Of a stretch of DNA of 64,000 bases, positions 12,335-26,122 are shown piece after piece. Each line of letters starts with the position of its first letter. The first letter of the stretch is position 1. A program made the position numbers and the translations under genes. The notes under the pieces are model-generated. The model saw only the letters and a list, made by a program, of their open reading frames with translations, was not told where the DNA came from and did not search any database. This DNA comes from Apodemus sylvaticus (lineage: Eukaryota; Chordata; Mammalia; Rodentia; Muridae). The stretch lies in the NCBI RefSeq assembly GCF_947179515.1, contig NC_067477.1, positions 70,932,801 through 70,996,800 on the forward strand, written 5' to 3'.

Positions 12335-12425
12335 TACATTTCTTTTTTGAGATAAGGTCCTCCCATGTAGCTGAGGGTGTCAGAGAAATTGTGATTCTCC
12401 TCCTCCACCTCTCAAATACTGACAC
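12335..12425 (-). mobile_element. Old antisense B1
   Basis: ttttttgagataaggtcctc followed by cctcctccacctctcaaata is a diverged reverse B1. Confidence 0.55.
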
Positions 12426-12794
12426 CACCAGCTCTGTCACCGTACTACCACCATAGTAGGACATTTTCAAGGTAAACTATAGAGTTTAAAATGAGATTTA
12501 TTTAAATAGTAGTTATTGTTGGCCAAATAGTCTAAAGAGCCAAGCAGGAGCAGTTATGAATTAAAGAAATTGTATAATAGCCAATGAAAATGAACTCCTG
12601 CTGATTGAAGATGGATGCATTTGCTTGTATGTACCCTGATATTTTTTTCTTACTTTTTAAAGTTAAATTTATTTACTGTGCCTGTGTTTGAGGGTGTGTG
12701 CTTGTACACACACTTGCATACCATTGCGTGCATGTGGAGTTTAACATTCTTTCATAGAAAGAATGAAGAGAAGGAAGGAAGAAAAGGAAGAATC

Positions 12795-12970
12795 ACAGAT
12801 GGGTCAGTGGGTAAAGGTGCTTGTTATACAAGCTTGGAAAAGGTGGAAAGAGAGACTCGGCCTGACAGGATCGTCCACTGACCTTGAGAGCGAGCACGCG
12901 TGCACAGACATCACGCGCATGCGCGCGCTCCCACACATACAATGCATGCACACATGATAACAATAAATAG
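12795..12970 (+). mobile_element. Old B3/B4-like SINE
   Basis: tgggtcagtgggtaaaggtg head with a CG-containing middle and a tail ending acaataaata. Confidence 0.5.
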
Positions 12971-13934
12971 TATCTTTATTGTTTTTCTTTATGAGATTGT
13001 AATTACAACTTTTCTCCATTCCCTTTCCTTCAAATCTTCCTTGCTATCCCTTTGCACTCTGGTTCAGATTCATAGCCTCGCTATTCATTAACTGTTATTG
13101 AGTACATACATATTTGCATATTCATATATGTTCCCAAAATATAACCTACTGGGCCGACCCTTTTTCGCTGGACGACCAACTGATGCGCTCTGTCCAGCTC
13201 CCAGCCTTTCCCAGTCCCCTAAAGAATTTTAAATTGTAAAATAGACATTTTCCTATAAAAGTTTCTAGTCACAGTGTTATTTGTGATTTAAATCTTCTTG
13301 TTTCTCATTAAACTCATTATCTTCCCTTAGTTTTTCCTCAAATCAAACTGATCAACATATCCTGTATAATAGAAGCCCATAGTCCCTGTATAAAAACCCT
13401 GGAGCCAAATGCATGTGGAATTCAGAATTAGGAGTGGGAGTAACACAGAGAACGTTCTGTCATCTGTCCAGAAGCCAGGGGCAACAACAGGGAAGCTGTA
13501 GTCGAGCATATTAGCATATCTGTAGTAATGGATCTGAGTATCCATACTGTGCTATGTGGAGACAGTGAGTTAACTTCATCTAGTTTTGCTATTGTTTTGA
13601 CTTTACACATGTATATTTCATAGGTTATTCATTTGTTCTGTTTCAAGGTCAGGTTTTTAGATTTCAGACTTACAGGTAAATGATAAGACATGCCATGTTC
13701 TGTGGTAACTGCTTTGAGGTGCTTTAGTCTATGAATCTATTTCAGTAAACATTTTTATTGGGGCTTAATGATAATTTCAATAAGCCTATTTTCAGTCCAC
13801 TTGAGCCCAATGGTGAGATGAATTGCTAGGTTGCTCGAGTGCTGCCATTCGTGATGGTTAACGTGCACAGAGGCAGGGTGTGGCCACTCTTATCTCTGAG
13901 ACATCTCTAGGGAGATTATTTTTATCTCTTAAAT

Positions 13935-14096
13935 TTTTTTATTAAATTGTTTTATGTGTGTGAATGTTTTGTCAGCATATATGCGTATATATTACATGTG
14001 TACCTGGTACCTATCGAAGTCAGAATCTCCTGGAACTGGAGTTAGGATGGTTGCAAGATGGTGTTCTGAGACTTGAGCCCAGGTCCTCTGTCCTGC

Positions 14097-14150
<54 letters not shown>

Positions 14151-14341
14151 GAATGTATGCTGCCAACGCATGTGTAGGTGATGATAGATGTCAGAAGAGG
14201 GAGTGAGATCACTACTCACTTGCCCATGCCCTCTCGAGTAGTAGAGTGTTGAACAACCTAATGTGAGTACTGGGAACTGAGCTCAGATCCCCTGGTAGTG
14301 AGCCGCATGGACTCTTAGCTGCTGAGCCATCTCTCCAGCCC
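13935..14341 (-). mobile_element. Two antisense B3/B2 SINEs split by (GT)25
   Basis: 13935-14098 and 14150-14341 both read as reverse B3/B2 (the second ends gctgagccatctctccagcc). A pure GT tract at 14099-14149 joins them; it sits about 330 bases before the acceptor of exon 6. Confidence 0.75.
14099..14149. repeat. (GT)25 microsatellite
   Basis: An uninterrupted GT dinucleotide run. Confidence 0.95.
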
Positions 14342-14474
14342 CACGTGCCTTCTGGATACCACAGTGCATTTCAAGTTGGATGTTCTCACAGACAAGCCTG
14401 TATCTTCAGGAAAGCATAAAACATTGTATCGTTACATCAGACACAAGATTTTTCTTCCACTTGCAAACTTTTAA

Positions 14475-14714
<240 letters not shown>

Positions 14715-15065
14715 TAAGTTAATTCCTTATTAAGAGTGACAGTAACTTCTGTTCCAAGATTTCTCCTGTAGTACATGATGTTTGGCTGAAACATATTACC
14801 CCCAAAACAACTTTTATTCCTGGGATAAGCAGCTAAGACTTGCATTATTGTAGACAACCAGAATTTCTTAATTCCTTAGGTCATAGTCATCTATCCTCAC
14901 AGATAGGATATTACCAAATACCTCTCCAGGTATCTTCAATAGCCTAAGTACCTACCAACATTCCTGTTTCTTCTCACCTTTCTAACTTAATTTATTCTTT
15001 AATTTTTACCAATCTAGAAGATAGAAAATAGTATTTTTAATTTTTTATTTAAGAGACTCTGCTTC

Positions 15066-15265
15066 GGGGCTGGAGAGATGGCTCAGTGGTTAAGAGCACC
15101 TACTGCTCTTCCAAACGTCCTGAGTTCAAATCCCAGCAACCACATGGTGGCTCATAACCATCCGTAATGAGATCTGATGCCCTCTTCTGGTGTGTCTGAA
15201 GACAGCTACGGTGTACTTACATATAATAATAAATAAATCTTTAAAAAAAAAAGAGAGAGAGAGAG
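15066..15265 (+). mobile_element. B2 SINE with target duplication
   Basis: Full young B2 (gggctggagagatggctcag) with an A-rich tail and short GA run. The 14-bp duplication agagactctgcttc is at 15052-15065 and 15266-15279. Confidence 0.95.
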
Positions 15266-15419
15266 AGAGACTCTGCTTCTATCTATAGCCATTTAAATTG
15301 CTTTTTCTATAAATACCCTGACCTTTCTGGGATTTCTAATTTATGTTTGTCCTTTTCCTACTATTCATTAATTGCCCTTCCTTTCTTTTTTTTTTCCGTT
15401 GTTCGGTTTTGGATTTGCT

Positions 15420-15650
15420 CTTTTTCTACATGTGTGTGGTGTACATACGTATCTGTGTACATGTTTGCATGTAAGTATGTACGGATTTGTGTGCAGAGGC
15501 CAGGCCAGAAGTTGATAGCAAATGTCTGTCTTCCTTGATCACAGCTGGGAGTAAGAGCTCCCTCACTGAACCTAGCACTCACCATTTCAGCTAGAAATCC
15601 CACCTCTCCCTCCTGAGTGCTGGGATCACAGGCTAGGATCATGGCTGCCA
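15420..15650 (-). mobile_element. Old antisense B4-like SINE
   Basis: cctcctgagtgctgggatca at the right end and a GT-rich left part suggest a diverged reverse composite SINE. Confidence 0.45.
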
Positions 15651-16224
15651 AGCCACTGATCCCTTTTGTTTTGAGTCTGCAGATCTAGAACTGCAGCCTT
15701 AGACTAGCCCAGCGTGGGCTCCTCTGAGCTGTCCCCAGCTGCTTCTCAATTCTTTATGTATAGGTTTCAATACAGTTCCTTTTGGTGTGTGTCATATACA
15801 TTCATTTTCAAGACTATAACATATGTATTTAATTAAGACAGTCAGTCTCTTGTATTTTGTATATTGTCTGACATTGTTTTTTACTTAAGATCATAAATAC
15901 CTATAAGCTTTGTAGTTTTATCTGTTAATATGAACAATAGAATTTCTTTTGTAAGTAGTAGAGGTAGGGATATAACTTTCTACTATAATTAATAGTGTAC
16001 TTTTGTATCAGATAGTGGGTAGCTGCTCTTCATCTTCGTGTCATTTCAAAATGTCTTGGCTAGTACCGACTGACTCTTTGTTCTCTGATATGCTTAGGTA
16101 AGATATTGAAAAAAAGATTAGGCAAAATATTAATGTCAGCCTTGGAATTGGGTAAATGTGTGTTGGTACTTCTTTTAAACACATGCACACAGTTTGTTTT
16201 GAAACATTTCCTGACTAACTTACT

Positions 16225-16570
16225 AACTGGGCTTAGTTAGCTGTGTTTGCCTTGTATGCATAGGAACCTGAGCTTAATTTTAAGAACCCACATGAAAAGG
16301 CCAGACATAACAGTGAGCACTTACACCAGCACTGGGGAGGTGGATTCTCTGACGCTCACGAGCTGGCTAACCTGTCTGGAAAGAATGAAATAGATAGTAC
16401 CTAAGGAATCACACACACACACAAACATCAGGACCTGCAAGATGCAAGTGCCAAGCTTCATTACCTGAGTTTAGTCCCTGAGACTCACAGAAAAGGAGAG
16501 AATTGATCCCTGAAAATGCTCTGACCTCTGCATGCAGCCCCCAACATGTACAAATAATAAATAAGCAGAT
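16225..16570 (+). mobile_element. Old B4/B3-type SINE pair
   Basis: cataggaacctgagcttaat, then ccagcactggggaggtggat, and a second head near 16440 ending acaaataataaataag. Diverged. Confidence 0.45.
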
Positions 16571-17571
16571 AAGACTTAAGAGAAAAGGGATTAGCCTTTC
16601 AAGTCACTTTTTCCTGGTTATTTTTTTTTTAACTCTTGTGAGCGTGCCTGTCTGAGTTTGTGCGAGGTAGAGTACAACCTCAGGCAGAATGGGTATGTTC
16701 CCTACCTTCCACCTTATTCCAGCCAGGGTCCTCCAGCAGGCTGACCTACAAGTTATGGGAATTCTGTCTTCCTGCCTCCTCATAGGGGTCTGAGTACTCA
16801 CGGAGAAGTTCTAAGAGACCCAGGCTATTAGACACACAGGGGCCTCTTTCAGTGGCAGACATAAAATGCCTGTCATGTCATCGTTGTCGTCCTGTCCTAT
16901 GTCCTGTTTGTGGGTGCGTGCGTGCGTGTGTGTCTGTCTGTCTGTCTCCCACAGAAGGCTGAGAGTGGATTTCGTTAAAATATGATGACCTCTTTAGTAT
17001 CTCTGGGGGCAGGCCTCACCCAGTTTCCCCTGAATGACTATCCCAGACTCTTCCAACCTTAAAGGAGATGTCACATGCACTTTTTGACCTGCTGACCTCT
17101 ATGCTATGGTTCAGAGGCTACACTAGACTCTAGGCCTTTCAGCTGTAGAGCCTACGCTCAGTAGCTTACCGAACATGTACTTTGTAAAGGAGTTTCTATG
17201 TAGTCACCCTTTAAGCTTTATTTGTTGTGCACGTGGAATTGGACTTACTGATTGGATTCTCTGTTGCCTGGAAACCTTTTCCCACGTTGCACCGAGTTTT
17301 AAATATGCTGACCCTGCACCCCTGGCATCAGATCCCGCAGAGTCTGACCCAGGTTAATGAGGTCAGTCTGCACTGGGTTTTCATGCTTGTCTCCTCATGT
17401 AGTTTGCTGCCCTGTCTACATATCTATCTGTAGGGACCTCTTCAGGATCACAGATGCGAGTGCTACCACAGCCAGCCTTACCTGGGTCTGGGGACAAGTG
17501 CTTTTTAGTCGTTGAGTCTTCTCAACAATTCTTTCTCTAACTTTTTGAGTTGTGCTTTTTTTTTCTTTCTT

Positions 17572-17572
<1 letters not shown>

Positions 17573-17614
<42 letters not shown>
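17573..17614. repeat. (GT)21 microsatellite
   Basis: A pure GT run followed by a G-rich stretch (gagaggggggaaggggggga). Confidence 0.95.
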
Positions 17615-17616
<2 letters not shown>

Positions 17617-18026
17617 AGGGGGGAAGGGGGGGAATGTGTGTATGGTACTGAGAATTGACCTTAAGACTCATGAGCACTGGATGAGCACTCTACCACTCTT
17701 GTTTCTGTGACACGATATCCTGTGATCTCCCCCCTCCACAGTGCAGAGCATAGATACCACCACACCTAACTCAGCCTTCAAAATCTTATAAAGTCATGTA
17801 TAAATTAACCCTGTGGCATGGCAGCTGTACGCCCAGGAGAATTCAGATATTAGTAACAGAATATTGACAGCACAGCATGAACAAATGCCCAGAAACGTGG
17901 GGCAAAGTAAGATGAGTTACAGAAAAGCAGATGAGGCGTCAAACCCAAGACGGCAGAGCTCATCCGCTCATCCGTGCTGATGACATGCAGGCAGCATCTG
18001 CCTTGGGGCCCGGGGACAGATGCTGA

Positions 18027-18515
<489 letters not shown>

Positions 18516-18598
18516 TGATAAATTCCAGAAATTGTAAGAGAAGTTTAGTCTTTTTTACAAAATTTTCATTTGGCTGGTGGGAGAAAGGGGTTGTTGTT

Positions 18599-18725
18599 TC
18601 GAGACAGAACAACAACCAGACAGAACTGAGACAGAACTGGCTCAGTATGTGGGCCAGGCTGGCCTGAAACTCCTCCCTCACCCCATAAGTCTGGGATTAC
18701 AGAAGGGTGCTACCACATCCAGCTT
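18599..18725 (-). mobile_element. Old antisense B1
   Basis: gccaggctggcctgaaactc and tctgggattacagaagggtg identify a reverse B1 with a disrupted left part. Confidence 0.65.
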
Positions 18726-18733
18726 TCTGTGGA

Positions 18734-18734
18734 G

Positions 18735-18772
<38 letters not shown>

Positions 18773-18839
18773 CAGATAGATAGACAGATAGACAGACAGA
18801 CAGACAGACAGATAGATAGATAGATAGATAGATAGATAC

Positions 18840-18878
<39 letters not shown>

Positions 18879-18957
18879 CATAGATACATAGATACATAGA
18901 TAGATACATAGATAGATACATAGATAGATACATAGATAGACAGACAGATAGATAGAG
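18734..18957. repeat. (GATA)n array with GACA and TACA variants
   Basis: About 224 bp of tetranucleotide repeats: GATA, then a GACA block near 18790-18810, then GATA with phased TACATAGA interruptions. All three - strand frames are open (YLSI-type repeats) purely because stops are absent from the unit; no gene is implied. Confidence 0.95.
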
Positions 18958-19305
18958 ATGCCTGCTTTGTCTGTATGTATATATGTAGGTACCCACTGAG
19001 CCAGAAGAAGGCTTTGGGTCCCCTAGAACTAGAGTTACAGTCAGGTGGATGCTGGGAACTGAACTCACATCCTCTGAAAGAGTTGTATAGCCAGGCGGTG
19101 GTGGCACACGCCTGTAATCCCAGCACTCTGGGAGGCAGAGGCAGGCAGATTTCTGAGTTCGAGGCCAGCCTGGTCTACAGAGTGAGTTCCAGAACAGCCA
19201 AGGCTACACAGAGAAACCCTGTCTCGGAAAAAAAAGAAAAAGAAAAAAAAAGAGAGAGAGCTGTATGTGCTCTTAACCACTGAGCCATCTCTCTAGCCAC
19301 TCCAG
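18958..19305 (-). mobile_element. Antisense B3 SINE split by a + strand B1
   Basis: The reverse B3 runs 18958-19088 (gctgggaactgaactcacat) and resumes at about 19260 (cttaaccactgagccatctc). Inside is a full B1 in + orientation, 19089-19250, flanked by near-identical agagttgtat/agagctgtat. The B1 is therefore younger. Confidence 0.88.
19089..19250 (+). mobile_element. Young B1 nested in antisense B3
   Basis: Head agccaggcggtggtggcaca, gagttcgaggccagcctggt and a mixed A/G tail. Low divergence. Confidence 0.93.
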
Positions 19306-19453
19306 TTTTTGAAAGATGAGTGTGCCTCTGCAAATGTTCTAAATTTCTCCAAATATGTATTTTAAATATATATATGCATATTACATATACATACACACAT
19401 ACATGTATGTGTATGTGTGTATATATGTATGTATGTATATAATATATGTATAT

Positions 19454-20028
19454 ATGCTGATGTGTTGTCAATGGGTTGTTCCCAACAGTCTCAATAATGT
19501 ATGTCCAATGGGTTTTTTTTTATGTTTGATATTTTTTTTCTATATTCTTTGTTTACATTCCAAATGATTTCCTCTTTCCTGGTTCCCCCCTCCCCATAAG
19601 TCCCAGAAGCCCTCTTTCCTCCACCCATTCCCCAATCAACCCCTCCTACTTCTCTGTCCTGGTAATCCCCTACAATGTTGCATCAAGCCTTTCCAGGACC
19701 AGGGCCCTCTCCTTCCTTCTTCTTGGGAATGATTTGATATGTGAGTTGTGTCTTGGGTATTCAGAGTTTCTGGGCTAATATCCACTTATCAGTGACTGCA
19801 TTCCATGTGTGTTCTTTTGTGGATGAGTTACCTCATTTAGGATGATATTTTCCAGTTCCATATTCACATATATGTGTATGTATGTATGTATGTATGTATG
19901 TATATGTATATGTATATATACATACATATATATATATCATATTCACACATATATATGTGTGTGTGTGAATATGCTGATGTGTTGTCAATGGATTGTTCCC
20001 AATAGTGTCAATAATGTATGTCCAGCGG
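19454..20028 (-). mobile_element. L1 3' fragment between two long direct repeats
   Basis: Reverse-complement L1 3' UTR and ORF2 end lie at about 19523-19862 (tcttgggaatgatttgatat, tggatgagttacctcattta), with T-runs at the left as expected for an antisense poly(A). Copies of a 59-bp segment flank it (19454-19512 and 19971-20028, about 90% identical), each preceded by an AT/GT-rich microsatellite. Confidence 0.8.
19869..19965. repeat. (GTAT)n and (TA)/(GT) microsatellite
   Basis: Tracts of GTAT followed by ATAC, TA and GT dinucleotides, in the right-hand member of the long direct repeat. Confidence 0.85.
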
Positions 20029-20059
20029 TTTTGGGGTTTTGGTTTTTTAAGAAAATCTA

Positions 20060-20396
20060 GAGGCTGGAAAGGCAACTGTTGCTGCTCTTCCAAGGCCTTG
20101 AGTTCAGTTCCCAGCACAATATCAGGCAACTCATAACCACCTCTAGCTCCTACTCTAAGGATCCAGAACACACAGTCGTTTAATTTTAAATTTATTATCT
20201 TATTCTATGTTTTTTGTTTTGCTTGCATGTATATCTGCCTACTACTTACATGCTTCATGCCCAAAGAAGCCAGATGTCAGATCCCCTGAAATTGGAGTTA
20301 CAGTTGGTTGTGAGCTATTAGATGCTGGGAATCAAACCCACGTCCTCTGGAAGAGCAGCAAGTGTTCATTAAGCACTGAGTTATTTCTTTAGCCCT
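20060..20396. mobile_element. B3 SINE pair in opposite orientations
   Basis: 20060-20172 is a + strand B3 (aggctggaaaggcaactgtt); 20220-20396 is a - strand B3 (gatgctgggaatcaaaccca, ending tttagccc). The two can form an inverted repeat in intron 7. Confidence 0.65.
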
Positions 20397-20420
20397 TAAA
20401 ATTATTTTTAATTAAATGAT

Positions 20421-20566
20421 TAAGCTAGGCAGTGGCGATACCCACCTTTAATTTCAGCACTAGGAAGGCAGAGGCCAGTGGACCCCTAAGGTCAAGACCA
20501 GCCTGGTCTGCAGACTACATTCCAAGAGATCGACGGCTACACAGAGAAACTCTGTCATGAAAAGAA
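20421..20566 (+). mobile_element. B1 SINE, diverged
   Basis: ctaggcagtggcgataccca through ggctacacagagaaactctg. Confidence 0.82.
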
Positions 20567-20619
20567 ACAAAAAACTAATCCAACACAAGTTCAAGGCCAG
20601 CCCTGAGTGTGTAAGCCCT

Positions 20620-20620
<1 letters not shown>

Positions 20621-20655
<35 letters not shown>
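20621..20655. repeat. (CA)17 microsatellite
   Basis: A pure CA run ending 113 bases upstream of the exon at 20768. Confidence 0.95.
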
Positions 20656-20658
<3 letters not shown>

Positions 20659-20745
20659 TAAAACTGCATTGTTTACTTGTGCTGTCTTTTGCTAAGTCAG
20701 TATATTTATCTTATCACAATAGACTCATCTAACAGTCTGAACTAA

Positions 20746-21048
<303 letters not shown>

Positions 21049-21593
21049 TAGTGAATCTCTGACAGCCGTGTTCTGCCTGCCCTCTGCGGTGAGGGAAGGG
21101 CCTGTGTCACCTTGTCCTGCACAGTAGCCATGGGTTCCATGAAGGTCACTCCTTTTCTGATTCTGTGAACCCCAAACTTTGCATTCATCTGTATCTTACT
21201 TTGCATTTTCCCCCAAGAGACAATGTAATCGATGTATAATACTGTCCATTACAAAACATTCCTGTTGTCTGGGTTCTCTTCCTGGTCTTCAGTCTGGCTG
21301 TAGTAAAAGGATTACTATAAAGTGCCGTACTGCCTCTGCCTCACTCAGGAGGAAGGAGCTGTTAGGTGGGTGCTCTTAGCAGCATGTACTGGTATCATTA
21401 TTATTATCTTACTGCCATTGGCTCTGGTGTTAAGGTAATGGGTACTATGATTTTTCTAAGCTCTTAATTAGTATTGTCTAATTAGGTTTAAAGCATTAGT
21501 TGAGTTTTATAAGAGTTGAATTGAACTTGATTAAATTATAAACTACATCGTGGTTTTTTTTTTTTGTTTTGTTTTGTTTTTTTTATGTTGGTT

Positions 21594-21742
21594 GGTTTTT
21601 CAAGACAGGGTCTCACTGAGTAGCTCTGACTGACCTGGAACTCACTATGTAAACCAGACTGGCCTTAAACTCACAGAGATCTACCTGCCTCTGCCTCCAC
21701 TTCCGCCTCCGCCTCCGCCTCCGCCTCTGCCTCTGAAAGGCA
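21594..21742 (-). mobile_element. Antisense B1 with (CCTCCG)n growth
   Basis: Reverse B1 whose gcctctgcctcc segment has expanded to a short run of cctccgcctccg (21698-21735). This is the same starting point as the hexanucleotide repeat at 2391. Confidence 0.82.
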
Positions 21743-22022
21743 TGTACCTTTATAACAGGATATTTTCTGTGTGTTATAAACGAATATTTTTTTAAAGATG
21801 TTGTACTTACATACATGAATGGGTGTGTGCCTGTGTATTTGCATATTCATGAGAAAGCCCTAAGAGGTAACTGAGCGCTGAGTACCAAATCCCAGGGCTC
21901 CGCAGTGACAAGTGCGGCTAACTGCTACCTTCTCTCCAATTCAAGTGGGTGTTTATTAATGATGAACTCACTCAAATTATTCTCCAAGATGAAAAAAAGT
22001 AACCAGAATAACAAAAAATGCA

Positions 22023-22205
22023 GCTGAAGAGGTGGTCAGTGGTTAGGGGCTCTTGTTCCTCTCGCAGAAGACCCAGGTTAGGCACCCCCATGGCTCTAAC
22101 AGCCATCTGTAACTCCAGTTCCAGGGATCGAACCCTCTGCTGACCTCCCCAGCACTGTGCACATGTCCAGGCAAAATAGTCATACCTGTAAAATAAAAAT
22201 CAGTA
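22023..22205 (+). mobile_element. Old B3 SINE
   Basis: gtggtcagtggttaggggct, then taactccagttccagggatc, ending in an AAATAAAAATCAG tail. Confidence 0.6.
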
Positions 22206-22441
22206 AAACCTTAGCGAGAGAAAGAAAAGCAAAACTGGAGTAGGGATGCCGCAGTGTATTTAGAAGTCCTTCTCCAGTCTGTATTATTACAAGAACACCT
22301 TACTGTTAATCTTAGAATCTACACGTCAGTCTTTGGCTATGCCTCCAGTATCATCTCAGACATGAATGAAAATGATCATTTGTCATAGTACCATCTCTCA
22401 CGAAATGAGCTGAGAAATGTTCTGAAATTTGTTACAATGTT

Positions 22442-22578
22442 ATAAGCCAGGCATGGTGATACACCTGAAGTTCCAGTGTTGTAGGAACAGAGGCAGGAGG
22501 ATCAGGAGTTTGAGGTCATCCTTGGTAAGTCTGAGGGCAGACAGGCCTGCATAAGACTGCCTCAAAACAAACAAAAAT
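22442..22578 (+). mobile_element. Old B1 SINE
   Basis: ataagccaggcatggtgata through gcctcaaaacaaacaaaa. Confidence 0.7.
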
Positions 22579-22691
22579 GTATTGATGTATACCTGTATTG
22601 TTCTGGCAATATACTTATTTTTAAAAAGAGAGAATTTATCAGATTCTCCCTTTTTTAGTTTTAATAGTGGCATTCAACTTTATTATTTTTA

Positions 22692-22935
22692 TACACACAC
22701 ACACAAGAGACATAGACACAGAGACAAACAGACAGACAGACACATGCGCATGTGCGCGCGCACACACACACACACACACACGTGCACGTACACACACACA
22801 CACACAGAGACACAGACACACAGACATACACACAGAGACACACACACACACGCACGTACACACACGCACACAGAGACACAGACACACAGACACATAGAGA
22901 CACACACACACACACGCACATGCACACAGAGACAT
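22692..22935. repeat. Compound (CA)/(GACA)n tract before exon 9
   Basis: About 240 bp built of CACA, GACA, CAGA and CGCA blocks, ending about 47 bases before the acceptor AG at 22980. Long open frames occur in several phases on both strands because the unit lacks stop triplets. Confidence 0.95.
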
Positions 22936-22978
22936 AAACAAGTGTAATTTCCAATAGTGTCCACCCCATGTTTTCTGA

Positions 22979-23137
<159 letters not shown>

Positions 23138-23576
23138 TAATTCAGTGACATAGCATCTCTTTTCATTCCAGTTCTGGAAATAAAACACTTTTTTGCAGTG
23201 GGCAAGAGCTATTCCACTATTCCATGCAGCAGCCCAGCGCGGCGGCGCAGCGCAGCGCAGCGTCATTGTTTTCACAAGTGTTACTCAGGCAGCTGTGAAA
23301 TCGGATGCTGTTGAAACTGGGGCAGATGGGAATACGGACATAAAAAGTAAACAGGCAGGGCCAGGGGGCAGCTTCTAGCGCCATCGGGCCTGGGTTCAGC
23401 CCAGCCACTGCCAGTGTGTAAGATGGCAGAGTCGCTGTTGGAGCTGCTGTTGTCAGACTCTCATTTACAACAGCAGGGAGATGAGGTTAATCAGGCACTA
23501 TTTTAAGGCTGAAAAGATTACAAGAATTTTATTTTTAACCCAGTGTAATGAGAACTCATAGTAAAGACAACTTTAA

Positions 23577-24113
<537 letters not shown>

Positions 24114-24754
24114 TGATTTTGCCACGGCTGTGAATAGTAATGTAAATACCCGGTGTGCAGTCTGCAGAGGGACCACGGCCTCCAGGTTGAGATCCACTGT
24201 CCTAGAGGAAGGGAACTAACTGGACTGCCCTAGTTGCTGATCATTTTCCCATTTGAATACTTTTTATAGTCCTGTAAGATCAGTTTTACACTCTAATATA
24301 ATTTGTTTCACCAAAAGGTGAAAGTAAAATACGCAGACAGCCAATGAGATGGTGAATGTGCTTTCTGTGATGGGCTTCGTATTCCAGGTCCAGGCATCGA
24401 GCCCAGGCTTGGAGCCTGGGAGAGCGCGCCCTGACCATCTCTTCACAGTACTGTCTCAAGCTGACAGCATGTTAAAGCAAGTAGTAGTGCTTAGACATTT
24501 TCGGTGGACAGTTCTGACTCTGTATGACACATCTGTCTTGATGATGCCCTGTCCTATTAGCTAGCTCTTAGTGTTGTCTGGCTCTGCCTGCTGGTTTGGA
24601 GGCAGCCTCTCTCTTGTCTGTCACGGTAGCGCATCTGTGGGTAGCTGATCTGCAGGCTTCCAGGCACCTGGCCTCCCATCCCGACATAGGGATGCTGGGA
24701 TCACAGATGTCCCCACCGTGTCCAGCTTGTGTTATGGTTCTAGGGATTAAATTC

Positions 24755-24948
24755 TGTTATAGTTACGTGTATGTGTGTTTTTTCCAACGTAACATGTATG
24801 TGTACTATGCACATTCCTGGTTCTCACAGGAATGCATCATCTGAAGCCATAGTCTCAGTCTGTCGTAGGCTACCGTGGGAGCTGGGAATCAAGCCCAAGT
24901 CCTCTGCAAGAGCAACGAGTACTCTTCACTGATGAGCTCTCTCCAGCC
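24755..24948 (-). mobile_element. Antisense B3-like SINE before exon 11
   Basis: gagctgggaatcaagcccaa and gatgagctctctccagccct are reverse B3/B2; it ends 60 bases before the exon. Confidence 0.65.
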
Positions 24949-24981
24949 CTCCTTGAGGACTTTAGAAAGCATACGTGCTGA

Positions 24982-25239
<258 letters not shown>

Positions 25240-25427
25240 TGAGACTGCGAGGGCTTAAAGTGAGAGGCAGGCTGGGTTTGTTTCTGTTTTTGTTTTTTTG
25301 GCTAAGCTATTCTGTTAATCTTTGGTAGTCTCACCCAGAAGAGACTGCACTGTGTACTTAGCAGATATGTGAACTGTTCAGATATATTATACATTATCCC
25401 CAACATCTTTGTCCTATTTGTAATTGG

Positions 25428-25530
25428 CAAGAGAGGCAGAAGCAGATAGGTGTCTTGAGTTCCAGGCCAGCCTGATCTACAGAGTTCCAGGATAGCCAGG
25501 GCTACAACTGAAAAGAAAAATAAGAAAAGG
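25428..25530 (+). mobile_element. B1 3' two-thirds
   Basis: gaggcagaagcagataggtg through gatagccagggctacaactg. Confidence 0.7.
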
Positions 25531-25982
25531 AAAAGAAAAGAGTTTTAGAAAAGTAGCAAACAAGGATAGTACAGATGAGAGCGAAGGGCAAAAGTATCCC
25601 TAGGGCGAGGAAGTTCAGATATGTAATGTTTCCCTGAGACTCACAGGTCCGCACCATTGCTAGTAGCAAGAAGGTTTTATTTTCAAAGGCAACCCTCTAG
25701 TGCAATCCGTATCAAAGAGAAAAGGCGGTAGAGAATGGCTGGAGTTGGAATTACAGTGACATTGCAGCACGTTTGAATGAGTTAGCCTCTGCCAGCCTAA
25801 GGGTGAGAGAGATGAAGACGTGAGAGCATGCTGTCCATCACGAGAGATTCTCCTTTATCACAGACGTGGCGGCGCTGTCTGCTAGCAGTGTGTCAGGATG
25901 TGGCTGTCAGAGCAACTGTTAACCTAAGTCAATAGGAGCTGACCCTGAGGTAAAATGTTTGCAGAGCCACAGCCTGCCTCCC

Positions 25983-26122
25983 AGCTGGGCCTCATGCTGC
26001 CTGTCATCCCAACACTTGGCAGTAGAAGCAAGAATATCAGGAGTTCAAGGCCATCCTTAGTTTACATCATGAGTTCAGAGCCAGCCCAGCCACGCCAGGC
26101 CTTAGCTCAAAAAACAAAAAAA
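25983..26122 (+). mobile_element. Old B1 SINE
   Basis: cagctgggcctcatgctgcc head with an A-rich end at 26108-26122. Confidence 0.55.

Noticed and set aside
18678..19126. Tyr/Leu/Ser/Ile-repeat frames on the - strand
   Set aside because: Artefacts of the GATA array; all three frames are open.
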